Of a DNA stretch of 64,000 nucleotides, positions 34,963 through 44,558 are shown piece by piece. Below the pieces are notes generated by a model. The model was not told where the DNA came from and made no database searches. It was given only the letters and a program-made list of their open reading frames with translations. The number at the start of each line of letters is the position of its first letter. Positions within the stretch are counted from its first letter, which is position 1. Origin of the DNA: Brassica napus. Taxonomy: Eukaryota; Streptophyta; Magnoliopsida; Brassicales; Brassicaceae. The stretch is from positions 1 through 64,000 of the forward strand of contig NW_026016841.1 in assembly GCF_020379485.1 (NCBI RefSeq). The letters run 5' to 3'. The position numbers and the translations under genes are program-made.

Positions 34963-35980
34963 TGTGAGGTTTTCAGAGCACAGGCTGTGTGTGGGCGTGC
35001 TGGATCAACCTCAACAGGTTGGGACTGATTCTTGTTCAACAATGAAAGAGAATAAGAGATTAATGGAAGAATAAGAGAATGGTGAGTGTGTATGAGAGAT
35101 TAAGTGAGAGATTGAGAGAATAGAGATTGAGAACGAGATTGAAGTAACCAGAATCAAAGACTAGAGAGTTTAGAGAGACAAAGTATCATAAGATTATGAA
35201 GGAGGAGGGGAAATCCCCCTCTCTCTCTTAGAGAGTTACAAACGCCCCTTAAGGGTCTTTAAGTAGGAAAATACAAGTTGTAACTCATAAACCCTAATCT
35301 AAGGATAAGAGATGGACAGTGGGGATTGTCTGGTTTGAAATGGACGTCTAGGATTGGTCTTGGGAGCTTTAGCAATCTGAGTAGTGGAGCCTGATTGGAG
35401 GAGAGAATACTTGGCTATGAATGCACCAACATTACACCTGAATCTGTCCATAGATCAGTCCAGGTTCATAGTCCAACTTGCTTCTTCCTTTACAGCCAAG
35501 GACAGCCTGTCATTGGACCACACATATCACTATCACGTTAAGATATGTCCAAAACAGCTCCCTTTGACTCCTTGCACACAGCATCTTCTTGATGCTCTTT
35601 TGATACCCTTGCTAAGCCCGGACCTTGCACATGCTCCAGGGGGTGTACAGACATTAGAGGAACCGTACACTTGTGCCATATTATTGCACAAACACCAAAT
35701 GACTCCAAATGGTTGAGATAAAGTGTTTCGGGTCGTCTTCGTCTGTACCGGTCCGTACAGTCCGTACGGCCGTCCGTACGGACGACCCTAACTTTGCACC
35801 ATCGACCATTTCCTCCTAAACTCCTCCAATGTCCTCTACAGATCAGTCTAAGTCCCTCCTGGACTTATCTTCACAAGATAGATACTTCAGGGCACTCCTG
35901 AAGCTTGATTGAACTCTTCTGGACATCTTCTAGAGCTTGCCCTATTAATGTACAAGCTCTATCTCCTCTTCAGTTCAATG
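34963..35980 (-). repeat. 5' LTR of the non-autonomous element
   Basis: It matches 31177-32196 almost base for base. Differences include GATTTGAA/GGTTTGAA, TTCAGATATGTCCAAGACAG/TTAAGATATGTCCAAAACAG and a 3-bp TTC indel near 35571. The primer-binding site is directly adjacent at 34949-34962. Confidence 0.93.
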
Positions 35981-36660
35981 TAGATAATGCAGGTGTAGTC
36001 TCGACCATTTTTCTATGGTCTTGGGCGAATTTTATATATCTAAAAGGAATTTTTTTATTTCCTTTGCCCATTGTTTCAATATGGAAACCACTCTTATATC
36101 TTTTAAACTCAATGGGCTTCTATGAGTGAATATAAATCATTAGATCTCTTTAGTCTGGCCGTAGCCTATCATGAGAATGGCTATACCCGCAACTATATTT
36201 CTTATATACTTATATATTTGAAAATCATCCATTCCTTTTATTAAGTTCAGAGCAAACAAAGCAATAAAATAAATTCAAAGTGATAAAACAAAGCAAGTAT
36301 AAAAACCAAACAAACACAGAAGTCGAAATCAACATTATTCTTTTAGGCAATCAGAAGTTTCATATTTCGTAGGATCATCTCTTTCATGATCAAAACTCAT
36401 CTTTACCATCTTTATATACCAAGTGGGCTTCAGGATTCTTCCCTTTCAGACTCTCTTGATAGAGGTCACAAAGATGTTTGGGAGTCCTACATATCTTAGC
36501 CCAATGGTTCCCCATTCCACATCTATGGCACACTAATTTGGTCGACCTTTGTTGTTTAAAGGATATACCACGGTCTCTGCCTCGACCATGGCTCAAATTA
36601 GGTTGATACCCAGGGTCTTTGCCATAGTGGTTCCCACGGCCAAATGTATAATACTGGCCA
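35981..36660 (-). pseudogene. old copia gag zinc knuckle and protease remnant
   Basis: The frame 36596-36390 reads KLVCHRCGMGNHWAKICRTP, a complete CX2CX4HX4C zinc knuckle, followed by KHLCDLYQESLKGKNPEAH, a well-known tail of one Brassicaceae copia gag group. Upstream (to 36660) glycine/arginine-rich sequence fits the end of gag. Downstream (36000-36130) lies decayed protease sequence that stops at the nested insertion. Confidence 0.85.
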
Positions 36661-38859
36661 TGGCCACGTCCTTTCTACCCTCCACGGCCATGTCCGTGTG
36701 GTCTATCATCCTGGACGTGGTTAGATTCTTTGGATTCTTTCTTTTCCTTTGCGGCCTTATTGGCTTCAGGTAATGGGGTTGATCCAGGAGGTCTCAATTC
36801 ATTGTTTCTTATTAGCTAGCAATAGACTCATCCACGGACTTGTAGTCCTGGATTCTGAGATTCCTCCATAGCTTTTGGTAATAACACCTTTCTTTGGTGA
36901 TCATATCTCGATTTGAATTCTGTCCAAAGGTCTAGAGGATTCTCAATTGTCAAATACTGATCTTTGAGACTCTCAATAAGATGATGGCGAATAATTAATA
37001 TTGCCCTGTATCAATCTTTCTCATTGGCATTATTGCCTTCTATGATACATTCACCAAGTCTTTTTGACTTTATGATAATCTTTGTATTCAATGCCCACCG
37101 TAAATAATTATCTCCAGAGAGATTATGGCAGCAAAATCCAGGTTGATTTTCGACATCTCAAATCATATATCACTTAATATTTAGGTATAATTTTCATGCG
37201 GCCTTAAAAAACAATCAATTCGGATTTCAATCTTGTGAGGACAATGAAACTATCAATCTTAAAGGCATTTAACCAATCAGTCAATTTCTAGAAAGTCTCA
37301 GCAATACTATTTTTATGTGCTCATAATATTATGGTTTATCAAGACTAGCAAAAACGGATTCAATTAATCATGCAATTAGGGTTTAACAATCAATGGATTT
37401 TAGCAAGACTAGTGAAAAGATTTATTAATCACTCAATCAGTTTCAAGGCTGATTTTAGCAATACTAGAAATAGATTTCAAGCATGAATTTCAATGATTCA
37501 GTTTCAAGGCTGATTGGTATTTAGCATAAACCGTGTGTAAATAATCTATCTAGTATCCAAATTTATCAAACCTCAAAAACATATAATCAAATCAATCAAT
37601 TTAATAGAACTCATAAGCATAATGAATTTAGGGGTCCAAGTTTCAGATATGCGGATTAAGATTAGGACTAGAATTAGGGTTTCATGATTTCTAATCAGAT
37701 CAATCAATAGAATCGAACCTAGCATACAATCTTAAACCTCAAGACATTAGATTTTATCATGAATCTATCAACCTAGCATACAGATTCTCTATTCTCAAAG
37801 ACATCCAAATCAGATCAATATAACCTATCATACGGATTATTTAGGGTTTCTATTTAAAACAGATCAGATTACAAAACTATCAATCCTAGCAGATGATATT
37901 AAACCTCAAGAATCATGCAATCAGATCATTCGGATTTTAAACAAGTAAACCTCAATCAATCTATCAACCTATCGGATTATATAAGCAAAGCAAGCTAGCA
38001 ACCTATCGGATTCAATCAATGTTTTAACAGGCTGGTCGGTTTAAACAATTTTAAATCAGATGAACAATTCTAGCAACATAGCATCAGATTCAATCAGATT
38101 TAAAACCTCAATGATCAAAACCGAAAACAATTTTGATTTCAAAATATTCGATTAGAGTTTTAATATGTGATTTGATAATTATAGTATAATTAATTCTGAT
38201 ACTTATATTATTTAGGGTTTATAGATATAGGGTTAGGGTTTATCAGATTTTAACTTGTAAAAACCGATTTGGGGTTTTAATCATGTAGGAACATGATTTA
38301 GGGTTTTGGGTATCGAACTTTTAGAGCTTCGATTTACTCAATTAGGATTTTTAATCTATTACCCTATGGTTTTGATTCATAAAGATTAGGGTTTTAGGGT
38401 TTCATTCTTTATCAATCAATCCATGTTCGATTATGGGTTCTTAGGATTTGAATTACCTTTTAACTTTATATGATTGTTGAATCGGACCACCAAAGGAGTT
38501 GAGCCGCGAGCTGGACACAAATGGGACGCGAGCTGGAATGGATCGAGTCGCTTCTATCGGGTCGCAGACGTCCTTTGTTGCTTGATCGGGAACGCCTTGA
38601 TCCTCGGACGCGAGCTGTCTGATGCTGTCGCAAACGAGGAAGAGGTCGCGTGCTGGAGCTGCTCTCGGGTCGCGAACGTCTGAGCTAGGATCAGTAACGC
38701 CTTGGGCTGAAGCTGATTGGGGACGCGAGCTGGAACATATGCGGGAACAAGAGACGCGATCGGGGTTTAGGGTTCGTCGGATCACCGGCTAGGGTTAGGG
38801 TTTTAGGGTTTTTCGATTTGGGTATTAGCTTAGGGATTTAGAGTTTCGTGCTGATAACG
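36661..38859 (-). pseudogene. old copia gag N-terminus and leader
   Basis: Decayed gag coding sequence occupies about 36.66-37.2 kb. From 37.2 to 38.45 kb the sequence is AT-rich with many AATCAATCAA and CAACCTAtCGGATT phrases. From 38200 to 38830 the plus strand holds scattered TTTAGGG/TTAGGGTTT motifs, and at 38.5-38.75 kb a GC-rich stretch with repeated GGACGCGAGCTGG phrases (four variants). The minus-strand leader next to the LTR reads CGTTATCAGCACGAAAC (38859-38843), the likely primer site. Confidence 0.6.
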
Positions 38860-39001
38860 TGTTATAAAAGTAATGGAAAACTCTATCTTTATTCATAACA
38901 TAGAAGTTCCTTATATAGAAGATTACACCGTCATAGATAAATGGAAAGATTACAAATCATAATCTTTTGGTTCTGAGCTATCCACAATCTGGTTCATAAC
39001 A
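38860..39001 (-). repeat. 5' LTR of the old copia element
   Basis: It reads TGTTATAAAAGTAATGG...CTGGTTCATAACA on the plus strand, giving TG...CA ends over 142 bp. The right part aligns with 25848-25941. Confidence 0.85.
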
Positions 39002-39310
39002 TGGTGCAATTTATCTCAGTTTTTCCCTCTAATTTCCTTTCAGTTTGAAAACAATAACAAAGCTAAAGCTATTTGAGCCTATGCAAAAATGCAAGCAATC
39101 TTGTACCCCAAGTTATTTGGTGTGTAGTTTCTGGATTCTTTCTCCCCGATCCAAGGAGCGGAAGATATTTAAGTGTAATTAGTTATTTCCCTAAGAATAT
39201 TATACAATTAAGGGACAATTAATATACAGATATTTAAATGGATGAAAGTGGATATTCACTTTTATTGTGTTCTTATATTCGCTTTTACTCCAAAAAAAGA
39301 AGAAGCAGCC
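39002..39310 (+). promoter_or_regulatory. upstream region of the DUF295 gene
   Basis: Non-repetitive 309-bp spacer between the copia LTR and the start codon. A TATA-like TATTTAAATGG lies at about 39230-39240, roughly 70 bases before the ATG. The old LTR sits only about 230 bases upstream of this site, so it may limit or add to the promoter. Confidence 0.4.
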
Positions 39311-40435
39311 ATGTCTCATCTTCTCAGGCGGCTCAGGCTTTCCCTCCGAGTAAGCTACCTACCTCCATCTTCTCTTGGTCTTAGTCACATGTCTTTTCTT
39401 TTTTATTTTTTTGCTTTCGTATGTTTGGTTTATTTACAAACTATCATTTCGCAGAGAAACCTCACCACTTCTTCTAGGTGCTTCTCGTATTATTATGTCA
39501 GGGGTGCTGAATCATGGGAACCAGTATCTGGCGAAACTATCTCGGTTCCTTATCTTAAGGTGCCTATGGAGTTACTGAAGGAGATAGGAATCATAGGAGC
39601 ATCCCATGGCTGGGTAGCAACTTTGAAAAACGGAGTCGTGTGTCTTCAAGATGACCTAGATCTCCCTGATACTGACCCAAAACGCATTCCTCTTCCTCCT
39701 TTTGTAACTCTACCTCATTGCCAAACCCAAATCGTAACCAACGTATCTATGTCCTCTTCTTCTCCTGAGGATGAAGACTGCATCGTGGCTGTCAAGTTCT
39801 TGGGACCTCAGCTAAGCTTGTGCAGGCCTGCTCAGAGAGATTGCAAGTGGAGCAACATCAGAATCACAGACCCCAGCTTCTACTCTTCCCATGTAATGTA
39901 CTCCAAGAGAGATGGCATGTTCTCCATGCCCGCTTCTAGAGGCCACTACATCGGATCATGGGATCTTAGGAGACACATGAAGGAACCAAAGATTCAGATG
40001 CTGCGGCTTCCCGATGAAGATCCAATTCCAGAAATGACAGAGAAAAAGTGGCAGAGATTAGAGTCTTGTTGTACGAAGCAACACTACTTAGTGGAGTCGT
40101 TACACACTGATGAGACTTTTATGGTGAAGTGGTACACAGAAAGCCATCCCATTGCCAATAATACTTTGAATTTATGGGATCATTTCCTTGTGTTGAAGAT
40201 AGACAAGGAAGGAAATGCTGTTTACACCAAAGGCATTGGACATCTCTGCATTTTACTCTCCAAGTCTGAAGCTATCTGTATTCCATCTAAATCGAACCGC
40301 AAAGTCAAAAACAGCGTCTATATGTTGAGAGAGCACGAGTTTGCCATTGTCATGATCGACACTAACCAGAAGTTTTGTCAAAGACCTTTCCCTTCCTCCT
40401 TACCTTACTATATTCCGAAAAGACTACTAATATAG
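39311..40435 (+). CDS. DUF295-family protein with predicted organelle transit peptide (two exons)
   Basis: I place the start at ATG 39311 (MSHLLRRLRLSLR). A 105-bp intron, 39350-39454, has GTAAGC...TTTCGCAG borders and a hydrophobic, non-conserved translation. Splicing keeps the frame, since 105 is a multiple of three, giving about 339 residues. The arginine-rich N-terminus without acidic residues looks like a mitochondrial or plastid targeting peptide. The body has DUF295 features: GASHGWVATLKNG with VCLQDDLDLPDT, then IPLPPFVTLPHC, VAVKFLGPQLSLCRP, and the C-terminal DHFLVLKIDKEGN, GIGHLCILLSKSEAICIPS and NSVYML. An N-terminal F-box is absent, as in the Brassicaceae organellar DUF295 subgroup. 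Function is unknown. The frame is intact. Confidence 0.88.
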   Translation: MSHLLRRLRLSLRVSYLPPSSLGLSHMSFLFYFFAFVCLVYLQTIISQRNLTTSSRCFSYYYVRGAESWEPVSGETISVPYLKVPMELLKEIGIIGASHGWVATLKNGVVCLQDDLDLPDTDPKRIPLPPFVTLPHCQTQIVTNVSMSSSSPEDEDCIVAVKFLGPQLSLCRPAQRDCKWSNIRITDPSFYSSHVMYSKRDGMFSMPASRGHYIGSWDLRRHMKEPKIQMLRLPDEDPIPEMTEKKWQRLESCCTKQHYLVESLHTDETFMVKWYTESHPIANNTLNLWDHFLVLKIDKEGNAVYTKGIGHLCILLSKSEAICIPSKSNRKVKNSVYMLREHEFAIVMIDTNQKFCQRPFPSSLPYYIPKRLLI

Positions 40436-41036
40436 TGTCTCCCTCTCAAAATCTATTTATGCTTTTAGAATCTTATTGTTGTGTTTTATTTTAATTAAAG
40501 AAAAACTATCTTATTTTTTTTGTCTATGGATTTAAGTTTCTGTGATAAGAATGTAAACGCAGATTTGCATGTGGGTTTGAGTTTTGGTTCGTTAAACTTG
40601 GGAGGAATTGTAAACTACAAAAAGAAAAAAAGAAAAGAAAGAAGGAACTCACTAGTGACAATGATGGATACCAATGGTCTTCTTTGAAAGGAAATGCAAA
40701 CTCCTCCTCCTTTAACAAGAAGAGTATGTTTGGCACTAGCATCAATGAAGGTATGTAGTCTTAATTAGGTTCCCGTATGTACATCTGTTCAAATTGTAAA
40801 TAGCTATGTAAATCATAACCTCATTAAGAACAAAAGTATGTATACATTGTACAACAAAAATAAGCAGAACGAGCGCTTTGCTGAAAAAATTCCTTTAATT
40901 ATTGGTTTATTGAAATTCGAGGAAATTAAAAACACACTGAAAATTGAAATTAAGTGAATCAAAATAAGAATTTATCTAAAATTAATATAAAAAAACTATT
41001 CAAAGCTTGCTTCATCTTCTTCACTCCAAGTTTGTC
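40436..41036. other. 3' flank of the DUF295 gene, no other gene
   Basis: The first 100 bases probably hold the 3' UTR (AT-rich, TTTTATTTTAATTAAAG near 40480). The rest is AT-rich or purine-rich (AAAAAGAAAAAAAGAAAAG near 40620). The short minus frame at 40524-40745 reads through this low-complexity stretch and is not supported. Confidence 0.5.
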
Positions 41037-41071
41037 TTTTTTTTTTTTTTATAACGACTATTTTATTGATA

Positions 41072-42991
41072 TTAAGCTGAATGTATATAATCCTCATGCA
41101 GAGAATTATGTATCATTGTTGGTACAAAATAATGAGATACAAATAACCTATTGTTTGGTATATTAATATCAGTCTTTGCCAAGATATCAGCCACTCGATT
41201 TGCATTCCTTGCCACCCAAGATAGTGTACAAACTTCAAACTTTCTTGACCACCATCTGATCTCTCTAGGCCAATTGTATACACCAAAATGTAGCTTGTTG
41301 TTGATTAGTATATCCACCGCCTTTTTACAATCAGACTCTATTCTGATCCTCTTGTAGCCTCTGATCCAGCAATGTTGTAATGCCATAAGTATACCTTGTA
41401 GTTCACTCTCCAAAGCTGTTTGAACTATATTACCTTTTGCTTGGACAGCTTCTTTGTATATACCTTGATCATCTCTAATAATAAAACCCACCTTTGCTGC
41501 CAAGTGAGAATTAACAAAACTCCCATCTACATTGCACTTGATTATTCCATTCGGTGGTCTTGTCCAATGGTTAATAGATCTAATCTCTGAACTTCTTCTT
41601 CGTTGGTATGAAGCTGTCTCTATTCTTCCAATGCTTTGCCACTCCTTTGCATCTTCACAAGCATATTGTAAGATCCTTCTCCAATGTATTTGCTTTCTCT
41701 GAAATATAAGGATATTTATACTCTTCCATAACCTCCAGAGGATCCATATTGGTTTATTTTGGAAGTGAGTCAGTTGTGATGACGTACAGATGAGTAGACA
41801 CTCTTTTATCTTCTCTTCCAAAGAGTATCCAGAGCCGTTAATGATGTTATTAGCTATACCAGAATCTCTCCAAATCTGTTTAGCGTATAAACATTCAAAG
41901 AACAAGTGCTTCTCTGTTTCTTCCTCAACTCCACATCTCTTGCATAACACATCCGGTGTAATATGTCTTCTTTTTAAGTTAGCTCCTGTTGCCAAACACT
42001 TCGAAGACAACTTCCATAGAAAGTGTTTTATCTTTGTAGGGGAATCTATTTTCCATATTTTCTGCTTCGGTTCGAGTTCACCATAGACTGGAATTGGAAA
42101 GTTACCATCTGGTCTATGAGTTGCCAGCCAATAACCAGACTGAACCGTATAAATGCCATCTTCATTGTAGTGCCACCCTAAGAGATCTTGTTGGGCTATA
42201 GCACTAACCTTAATATTCTTGATACATTCCACATCTTCTTCCACTATCAGCTCTCGTAATTTTGCTTCATCCCAATTACTTTTATTGGGCAAGAGTAGAT
42301 GACTTACTCGAGAAGATAACTCAATTTCACCTAAAGCTCGTGGAGGTCTAGGTGGATGATCCGGGATCCAAGAATCCGTCCAAGTATTAATGGAGGTTCC
42401 ATCTCCAATCACATACCTCATCCCTGATTTAATCAACTCTTTTCCATATAGAATTGACTTCCAACCATGTGAAGCCTTTCTTTGTGATCCAGCTTCAAGA
42501 ATACAACAATCTGGGAAGTAACGAGCTTTAAGGATCCTAGCCATCAGACAAGAAGGATTCTGTAAAATTCTCCAGACTTGCTTGCCTAACAAGGCTTGAT
42601 TGAATAGTTGAAGATCTTTAAATCCGAGCCTGCCTTCTCTTTTTGGTATACATACCCTCTTCCAAGCATACCAATGTAGACCTTTCCTATCTCCATTACT
42701 CCACCAGAATTGAGCCAATATACTATTGATGGCATCACAAACTTCCTTAGGTAATTTAAAAACACCCATCGAGTATATAGGCATAGCTTGAGCTACTGCT
42801 TTCAACAAAGTCTCTTTACCTCCTAAAGAGAGATGCCGTTGTTTCCAACCTTGTGTAACAGCTCTGACTCTTTCAAGTATGAAAGCAAACATCTCACTCT
42901 TCTTAGCACCAAACTGCTCCGGCAGTCCTAGGTATTTTCCAATACCTCCCTCATTATGTATACCCAATACATTTCGCATTTGAGTTTTCAC
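41072..42991 (-). CDS. LINE ORF2 C-terminal part: RT thumb, zf-RVT, RNase H
   Basis: The 639-codon open frame contains YLGLPEQFGAKKSEMF and FWWSNGDRKGLHWYAWKRVC, which follow the RT fingers and palm in plant L1 elements. The zinc-binding zf-RVT domain reads WKIDSPTKIKHFLWKLSSKC with CKRCGVEEETEKHLFFECLY. The RNase H domain has KCNVDGSF, ALESELQGILMALQ and RIESDCKKAVDIL. RNase H would remove RNA during second-strand synthesis. The frame starts inside RT, separated from the 43028-43471 part by a TAG and frame change near 43028. The tail lies 35 bases from the poly(A). Confidence 0.92.
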   Translation of the reverse strand: MKTQMRNVLGIHNEGGIGKYLGLPEQFGAKKSEMFAFILERVRAVTQGWKQRHLSLGGKETLLKAVAQAMPIYSMGVFKLPKEVCDAINSILAQFWWSNGDRKGLHWYAWKRVCIPKREGRLGFKDLQLFNQALLGKQVWRILQNPSCLMARILKARYFPDCCILEAGSQRKASHGWKSILYGKELIKSGMRYVIGDGTSINTWTDSWIPDHPPRPPRALGEIELSSRVSHLLLPNKSNWDEAKLRELIVEEDVECIKNIKVSAIAQQDLLGWHYNEDGIYTVQSGYWLATHRPDGNFPIPVYGELEPKQKIWKIDSPTKIKHFLWKLSSKCLATGANLKRRHITPDVLCKRCGVEEETEKHLFFECLYAKQIWRDSGIANNIINGSGYSLEEKIKECLLICTSSQLTHFQNKPIWILWRLWKSINILIFQRKQIHWRRILQYACEDAKEWQSIGRIETASYQRRRSSEIRSINHWTRPPNGIIKCNVDGSFVNSHLAAKVGFIIRDDQGIYKEAVQAKGNIVQTALESELQGILMALQHCWIRGYKRIRIESDCKKAVDILINNKLHFGVYNWPREIRWWSRKFEVCTLSWVARNANRVADILAKTDINIPNNRLFVSHYFVPTMIHNSLHEDYIHSA

Positions 42992-43027
42992 AACTGCTCG
43001 AACCTTCGATCCAAACGTTATTGAAGA

Positions 43028-43653
43028 CTAAGTAAGGTTGATTGCTTGTCCAGAGATATCTTCATATTCCGCAAAAATTCTTTTCAGTTTCTTTGCTGCC
43101 TTGATGTTTGCCAATGAGAAGAACAGAGAATCATCAGCAAATAATAGATGATTAACCGGAGGAGCTCTAATTGCTATCTTAATACCGATCAAAGATCGAT
43201 TCTCCATAGCTTTATTCATCATATGATAGAGAACTTCTGCGCATAATATGAAGAGATAGGGAGACAAAGGATCTCCCTGTCTGATGCCGCGCTGTGGTGT
43301 TATGTGTCCTTCCGGAGTTCCATTGATAATCACTGAGTATGAAACTGTTGAGATGCAGTTCATTATCCAGTTGATCCATTTAGCATCAAATCCCATATGC
43401 ATCATTTTTTTCTCCAAAAACCGCCACTCGAGCCTATTATAAGCTTTTGTAATATCTGTTTTCACAGCCATATATGAAGTAGCTTGCCTCTTTCTTGCCT
43501 TGAGACTGTGAAAAACTTTGTGTGCTATAACTATATTATTAGTTATGACACGCCCAGGAATGAAAGCATTCTGATTCTCAGAGATGATGTTGTTCAGATG
43601 CTGCTTCAGTCTGTTAACTAGAATCTTAGCGAAGATTTTATAAGCAACATTAC
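43028..43653 (-). pseudogene. LINE reverse transcriptase palm, downstream piece
   Basis: The translation includes KTDITKAYNRLEWRFLEKKM with the first catalytic aspartate, RGIRQGDPLSPYLFILCAEV and the active-site LLFADDSLFF. The segment upstream to 43653 continues the RT fingers (KIFAKILVNRLKQHLNNI is readable). The frame ends at a TAG at 43028-43030, after which RT continues in another frame, so the LINE is not functional. Confidence 0.9.
43649..43653. repeat. target duplication ATTAC, left copy
   Basis: ATTAC stands directly before TGATACGCCC. The second copy is at 55484-55488, directly after GGGCGTATCA. These mark the borders of the 11,830-bp insertion within the LINE. Confidence 0.95.
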
Positions 43654-44553
43654 TGATACGCCCTAAAATAGGGAAGGATCACTCGACCGGACTAAAGGGA
43701 TATGAACTCGCCAAAAGGGAGAACTGATGGATTGAACGGTGACACAATGGGTTGCGGATGGCCCAATGATACTACCAGACTTCAGTTGGTGCTTGATATG
43801 ACTCACAAGTCCACCAAAAGAAGGATTTCTAAACGTTGCCTGATATGACGCACAGGTCCAACGAATTAGAGGCTGTTTACTCGGAGATAACCTCACCAAG
43901 AAACAAAGAAGTGTTCTACAAAGAACAAATAGATAAACTCAAATAAAAGGGGAAAAAAGCTTATCTTATTTCGTGGCTCTTAGGCCCTATATATAGGATT
44001 ACAAGTTGTAGAAATCCAAAGAAGAATGTGCTAAAAACAAGACATGGAAACTAGAAATGAAGACTTTGACTAAAGACCGAAATTAATGATTTTTGTTGAA
44101 TTCTTTTTCCCATGCACGACCAAGACTTCCTTGCTGACTCCCTCTTGGCATTCTTGATGAGAATGGGCTTGAAATGGACTGAGGAAAGGTCTGGTCGAAT
44201 TTGGTGTAAAACCGACCCAAATTGAATTTGTTATGAATTTTTCTTTGGGCTGAAAAATGCTCATTTCGCCCAGCAACTAAACCAGCTCCATCTTCAGTGT
44301 CACTTAGCTCATTCAGCTCCAAGCTAGTATCACTTAGCTCACTCAGCTCATCTAGCTCATCTACTATCACTTCAGCTGGTTTCAGCTCAAGCATACTCTC
44401 TTTAGCTGGTTCCAGCTCGTCCTCAGTCTCATCAGCTGGTTTTAGATCAGTATCCTCACCATTAATCCATCCTGGTTTGTCTTTTGTTGAAGAATCATCT
44501 GGCTCAGCCATGGTCGCATCATCCTGGCCCGGGTCTATGATCCGAGGCGCATC
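43654..44553 (-). repeat. outer left LTR (minus orientation)
   Basis: About 900 bp, matching 44559-45459 and, inverted, 54584-55483, with only a few substitutions. On its own strand it starts GATGCGCCTCGG (the first T is lost) and ends GGGCGTATCA at 43654. Part of it (44511-44083) encodes the acidic tail of the 688-codon ORF. Confidence 0.93.
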
Positions 44554-44558
44554 TTTCT

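Larger units (their letters stand above)
31177..35980 (-). mobile_element. non-autonomous LTR retrotransposon with about 1-kb LTRs
   Basis: The LTRs are 31177-32196 and 34963-35980. The minus strand has the primer site TGGTATCAGAGCCA just inside the high LTR (34962-34949) and a purine tract (CAAGCTTGAGGGGGAG) beside the low LTR. The 2.77-kb interior has no gag or pol motif, so it must have moved with enzymes of another element. The LTRs differ at roughly 1.5% of sites plus one 3-bp indel. The flanks are GTAGAG on the left and GTAGAT on the right; the last two LTR bases are altered, so the target duplication is approximate. Confidence 0.9.
25801..39001 (-). mobile_element. old Ty1/copia element carrying two nested LTR insertions
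   Basis: LTR copies lie at about 25801-25941 and at 38860-39001. Between them, read on the minus strand, come leader, gag zinc knuckle (36.4-36.6 kb), pre-integrase (30.93-31.18 kb), integrase (27.84-28.24 kb) and RT remnants (26.6-27.6 kb) in the right order, interrupted by insertions at 28244-30924 and 31177-35980. A purine tract (CCAAGGGAGAG) adjoins the low LTR. Frames are heavily broken and the LTRs clearly diverged, so this is the oldest layer of the nest. Confidence 0.88.

Noticed and set aside
34500..35042. A 180-codon minus-strand frame
   Set aside because: It crosses the LTR border of the coding-free element, and the same first residues occur at the other LTR in a different frame context.
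38453..38785. A 110-codon minus-strand frame rich in Arg, Ser and Pro
   Set aside because: It falls in the GC-rich leader of the old copia; its repeats mirror the GACGCGAGCTGG phrases.
38200..38830. An interstitial telomere
   Set aside because: The TTTAGGG units are scattered and not in a continuous tandem array.
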